Of a stretch of DNA of 64,000 nt, positions 62,740 to 64,000 are shown piece by piece. Positions within the stretch are counted from its first letter, which is position 1. Each line of letters begins with the position of its first letter. Source of the DNA: Hanamia caeni (GTDB taxonomy: Bacteria; Bacteroidota; Bacteroidia; Chitinophagales; Chitinophagaceae); assembly GCF_003721595.1 (NCBI RefSeq), contig NZ_RJJR01000005.1:295027-359026 (forward strand), written 5' to 3'. Below the pieces are notes generated by a model that was given only the letters and a program-made list of their open reading frames with translations, was not told the DNA's origin and searched no databases. The translations under genes were made by a program, and so were the position numbers.

Positions 62740-64000
62740 ATGAAAATCATAGAAAAAATCAAAAAACAGAAAAATCCGTTTCTTCAGTTTGCACCATTCC
62801 TTTTTCTTTACATTATTTATATTGTAATCTACTCAACTCCGGAAAGTTTTGGGGACGAACCGAGATACTTAGCATATGCGCACAATTTAATCAACGGTTA
62901 TTATTCGCCACCCTACCCATATATTGACTTGGGAAATGGCCCCGGTTATCCCCTGATTTTGACTCCTTTCGTTGCGTTAAACCTCACTATTATCTATGTA
63001 AAACTATTGAATGGCGTATTTTATTACCTTTCTGTTGTTTATTTATACAAAGCATCGAGACAAATTGTCCCAATAAGGTTTGCATTTATATTTTCTATAA
63101 TCTGGGCACTATATCCATATACTTTTGAGCAAATACAACATGCATTACCGGAAGTTTTTGCTTCCACATTGATTCCTCCATTTATCTTGAGCGTTTTAAC
63201 AGCATTTAAAGCTGATAATGTCAAAAAAGCAAGAACTTATTTAATTTCCGCAGGTATCCTATTCGGGTATCTTGCTTTAACTAAACCGATCTTCGGATAT
63301 GTTCTAAGCTTCATGCTTATCGTATCCCTGATTATATGGTTTATAAGTAAAAACAAATTAAATTTCAAAAAAACCTCAATTATTTTAATAATCAGCTTTT
63401 TAACAACAGCGCCATATCTGATTTACACATATAATTTAACCGGAAAGATGTTTTACTGGAGTTCATTTGGCGGAAATAATTTATATTGGATGACTACTCC
63501 ATACGAAGATGAGTACGGAAGTTATTACAGTTTCCCTTTTGCGTCGAGTCCGGACCGAATACCAGGTAGTGAAAAAATAATTGAACTACACCACAAAAAA
63601 GATTTTGAAAAATTACTAAAAAACCCTGAAGTAAAAAAAGCCAATATAATAAATGGGGAAATGCAGGGAAATCTTTCTAATGGAACGGTTCAAGATGAAC
63701 TTCTAAAAAAAATTGCACTTGAAAATATAAAATCGCATCCCTTAAAATTTCTCGAAAATTGTTTCAGCAACGCAGGGAGAATGTTATTTAACTATCCCGC
63801 TTCTTTTGTTCTTCAAAAGCCAAGTACACTCCTCCGATTTCCGGTGAACGGAACTTTACTCGTCTTTGTCGTATTTTGCCTTATACCAACTTTAATCAAC
63901 TGGAAAAATTTGCTTTTTTCACTTCGTTTTCTACTAATTTTCACTTTCGTTTATTTAGGAGGAAGCCTGCTCGGGAGTGCAGGACCACGAATGTTTACTG
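62740..64000 (+). CDS. Partial GT-C (ArnT/PMT-like) glycosyltransferase
   Basis: An open frame from ATG at 62740 runs off the right edge, giving 420 visible codons. The first membrane span (PFLFLYIIYIVIY) is followed by the GT-C acidic motif FGDEPRYLAYAHNLI and by GNGPGYPLILTPF, then about eight further hydrophobic spans. ArnT/PMT-type enzymes take a sugar from polyprenyl phosphate and attach it outside the membrane. It probably uses the product of the DPM-like GT2 encoded 44 bp upstream. The C-terminus is missing. Confidence 0.85.
   Translation, partial: MKIIEKIKKQKNPFLQFAPFLFLYIIYIVIYSTPESFGDEPRYLAYAHNLINGYYSPPYPYIDLGNGPGYPLILTPFVALNLTIIYVKLLNGVFYYLSVVYLYKASRQIVPIRFAFIFSIIWALYPYTFEQIQHALPEVFASTLIPPFILSVLTAFKADNVKKARTYLISAGILFGYLALTKPIFGYVLSFMLIVSLIIWFISKNKLNFKKTSIILIISFLTTAPYLIYTYNLTGKMFYWSSFGGNNLYWMTTPYEDEYGSYYSFPFASSPDRIPGSEKIIELHHKKDFEKLLKNPEVKKANIINGEMQGNLSNGTVQDELLKKIALENIKSHPLKFLENCFSNAGRMLFNYPASFVLQKPSTLLRFPVNGTLLVFVVFCLIPTLINWKNLLFSLRFLLIFTFVYLGGSLLGSAGPRMFT

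Overview
The window is AT-rich DNA that looks like a chromosome segment from a member of the Bacteroidota, most likely Chitinophagales/Sphingobacteriia-like. The evidence is family content (a DUF1080 protein, a glycine-rich RRM protein, a UpxY/NusG-like regulator, a bi-domain oxidoreductase), a Bacteroidota-type promoter (TTTG, 20 bp, TAGGTTTG at 12547-12578), weak Shine-Dalgarno sequences and many TTG/GTG starts. The assignment is inference from content; no rRNA or other phylogenetic marker is present. I saw no tRNA, rRNA, CRISPR array, insertion sequence or prophage.

Positions 1-12.1 kb are housekeeping and accessory genes, mostly on the minus strand: a membrane protein cut by the window edge, an arginase/formimidoylglutamase-type ureohydrolase, a secreted DUF1080 protein (+), a small RRM protein with 30-bp tandem repeats, an M1 metallopeptidase (+) with a barrel-like C-terminal half, a FemAB/GNAT-like protein (+), ispD, a heptose-7-phosphate kinase-like gene, an amino-acid permease, an OmpH/Skp-like chaperone and a small unknown gene.

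From 12.7 kb to the right edge lies one polysaccharide biosynthesis cluster of more than 51 kb, all on the plus strand except one gene (48278-49717). It contains a full Wzx/Wzy-type set: outer-membrane export lipoprotein, Wzc-like tyrosine kinase, flippase, polymerase and a WcaJ/WbaP-type initiating phosphotransferase. It also has a NusG-like antiterminator, nucleotide-sugar enzymes (gmd, two SDR epimerases, a UDP-sugar dehydrogenase, wecB), several glycosyltransferases and two polysaccharide deacetylases.

The most unusual part is 38.7-54.1 kb. Here acyl carrier proteins, MBOAT acyltransferases (three), membrane-anchored SGNH-like proteins (two), an adenylating enzyme, an NTF2-like protein, a PrmC/HemK-like methyltransferase, an NAD-synthetase-like amidating enzyme and AsnB-type amidotransferases (two here, a third at 31.2 kb) sit together. 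The carrier + adenylating enzyme + MBOAT + SGNH set has the same four parts as the Gram-positive Dlt system, which attaches D-alanine to teichoic acids. I infer an analogous machine that loads an acyl or aminoacyl group on a carrier protein and exports it onto the exopolysaccharide. The AsnB/NadE-like enzymes would amidate a sugar acid or the acyl donor.

The right end (59.3-64 kb) is a lipid/glycan modification module: a phosphoethanolamine-transferase-like sulfatase-fold protein, a methyltransferase, a DPM-like GT2 and an ArnT/PMT-like GT-C enzyme that runs off the window.
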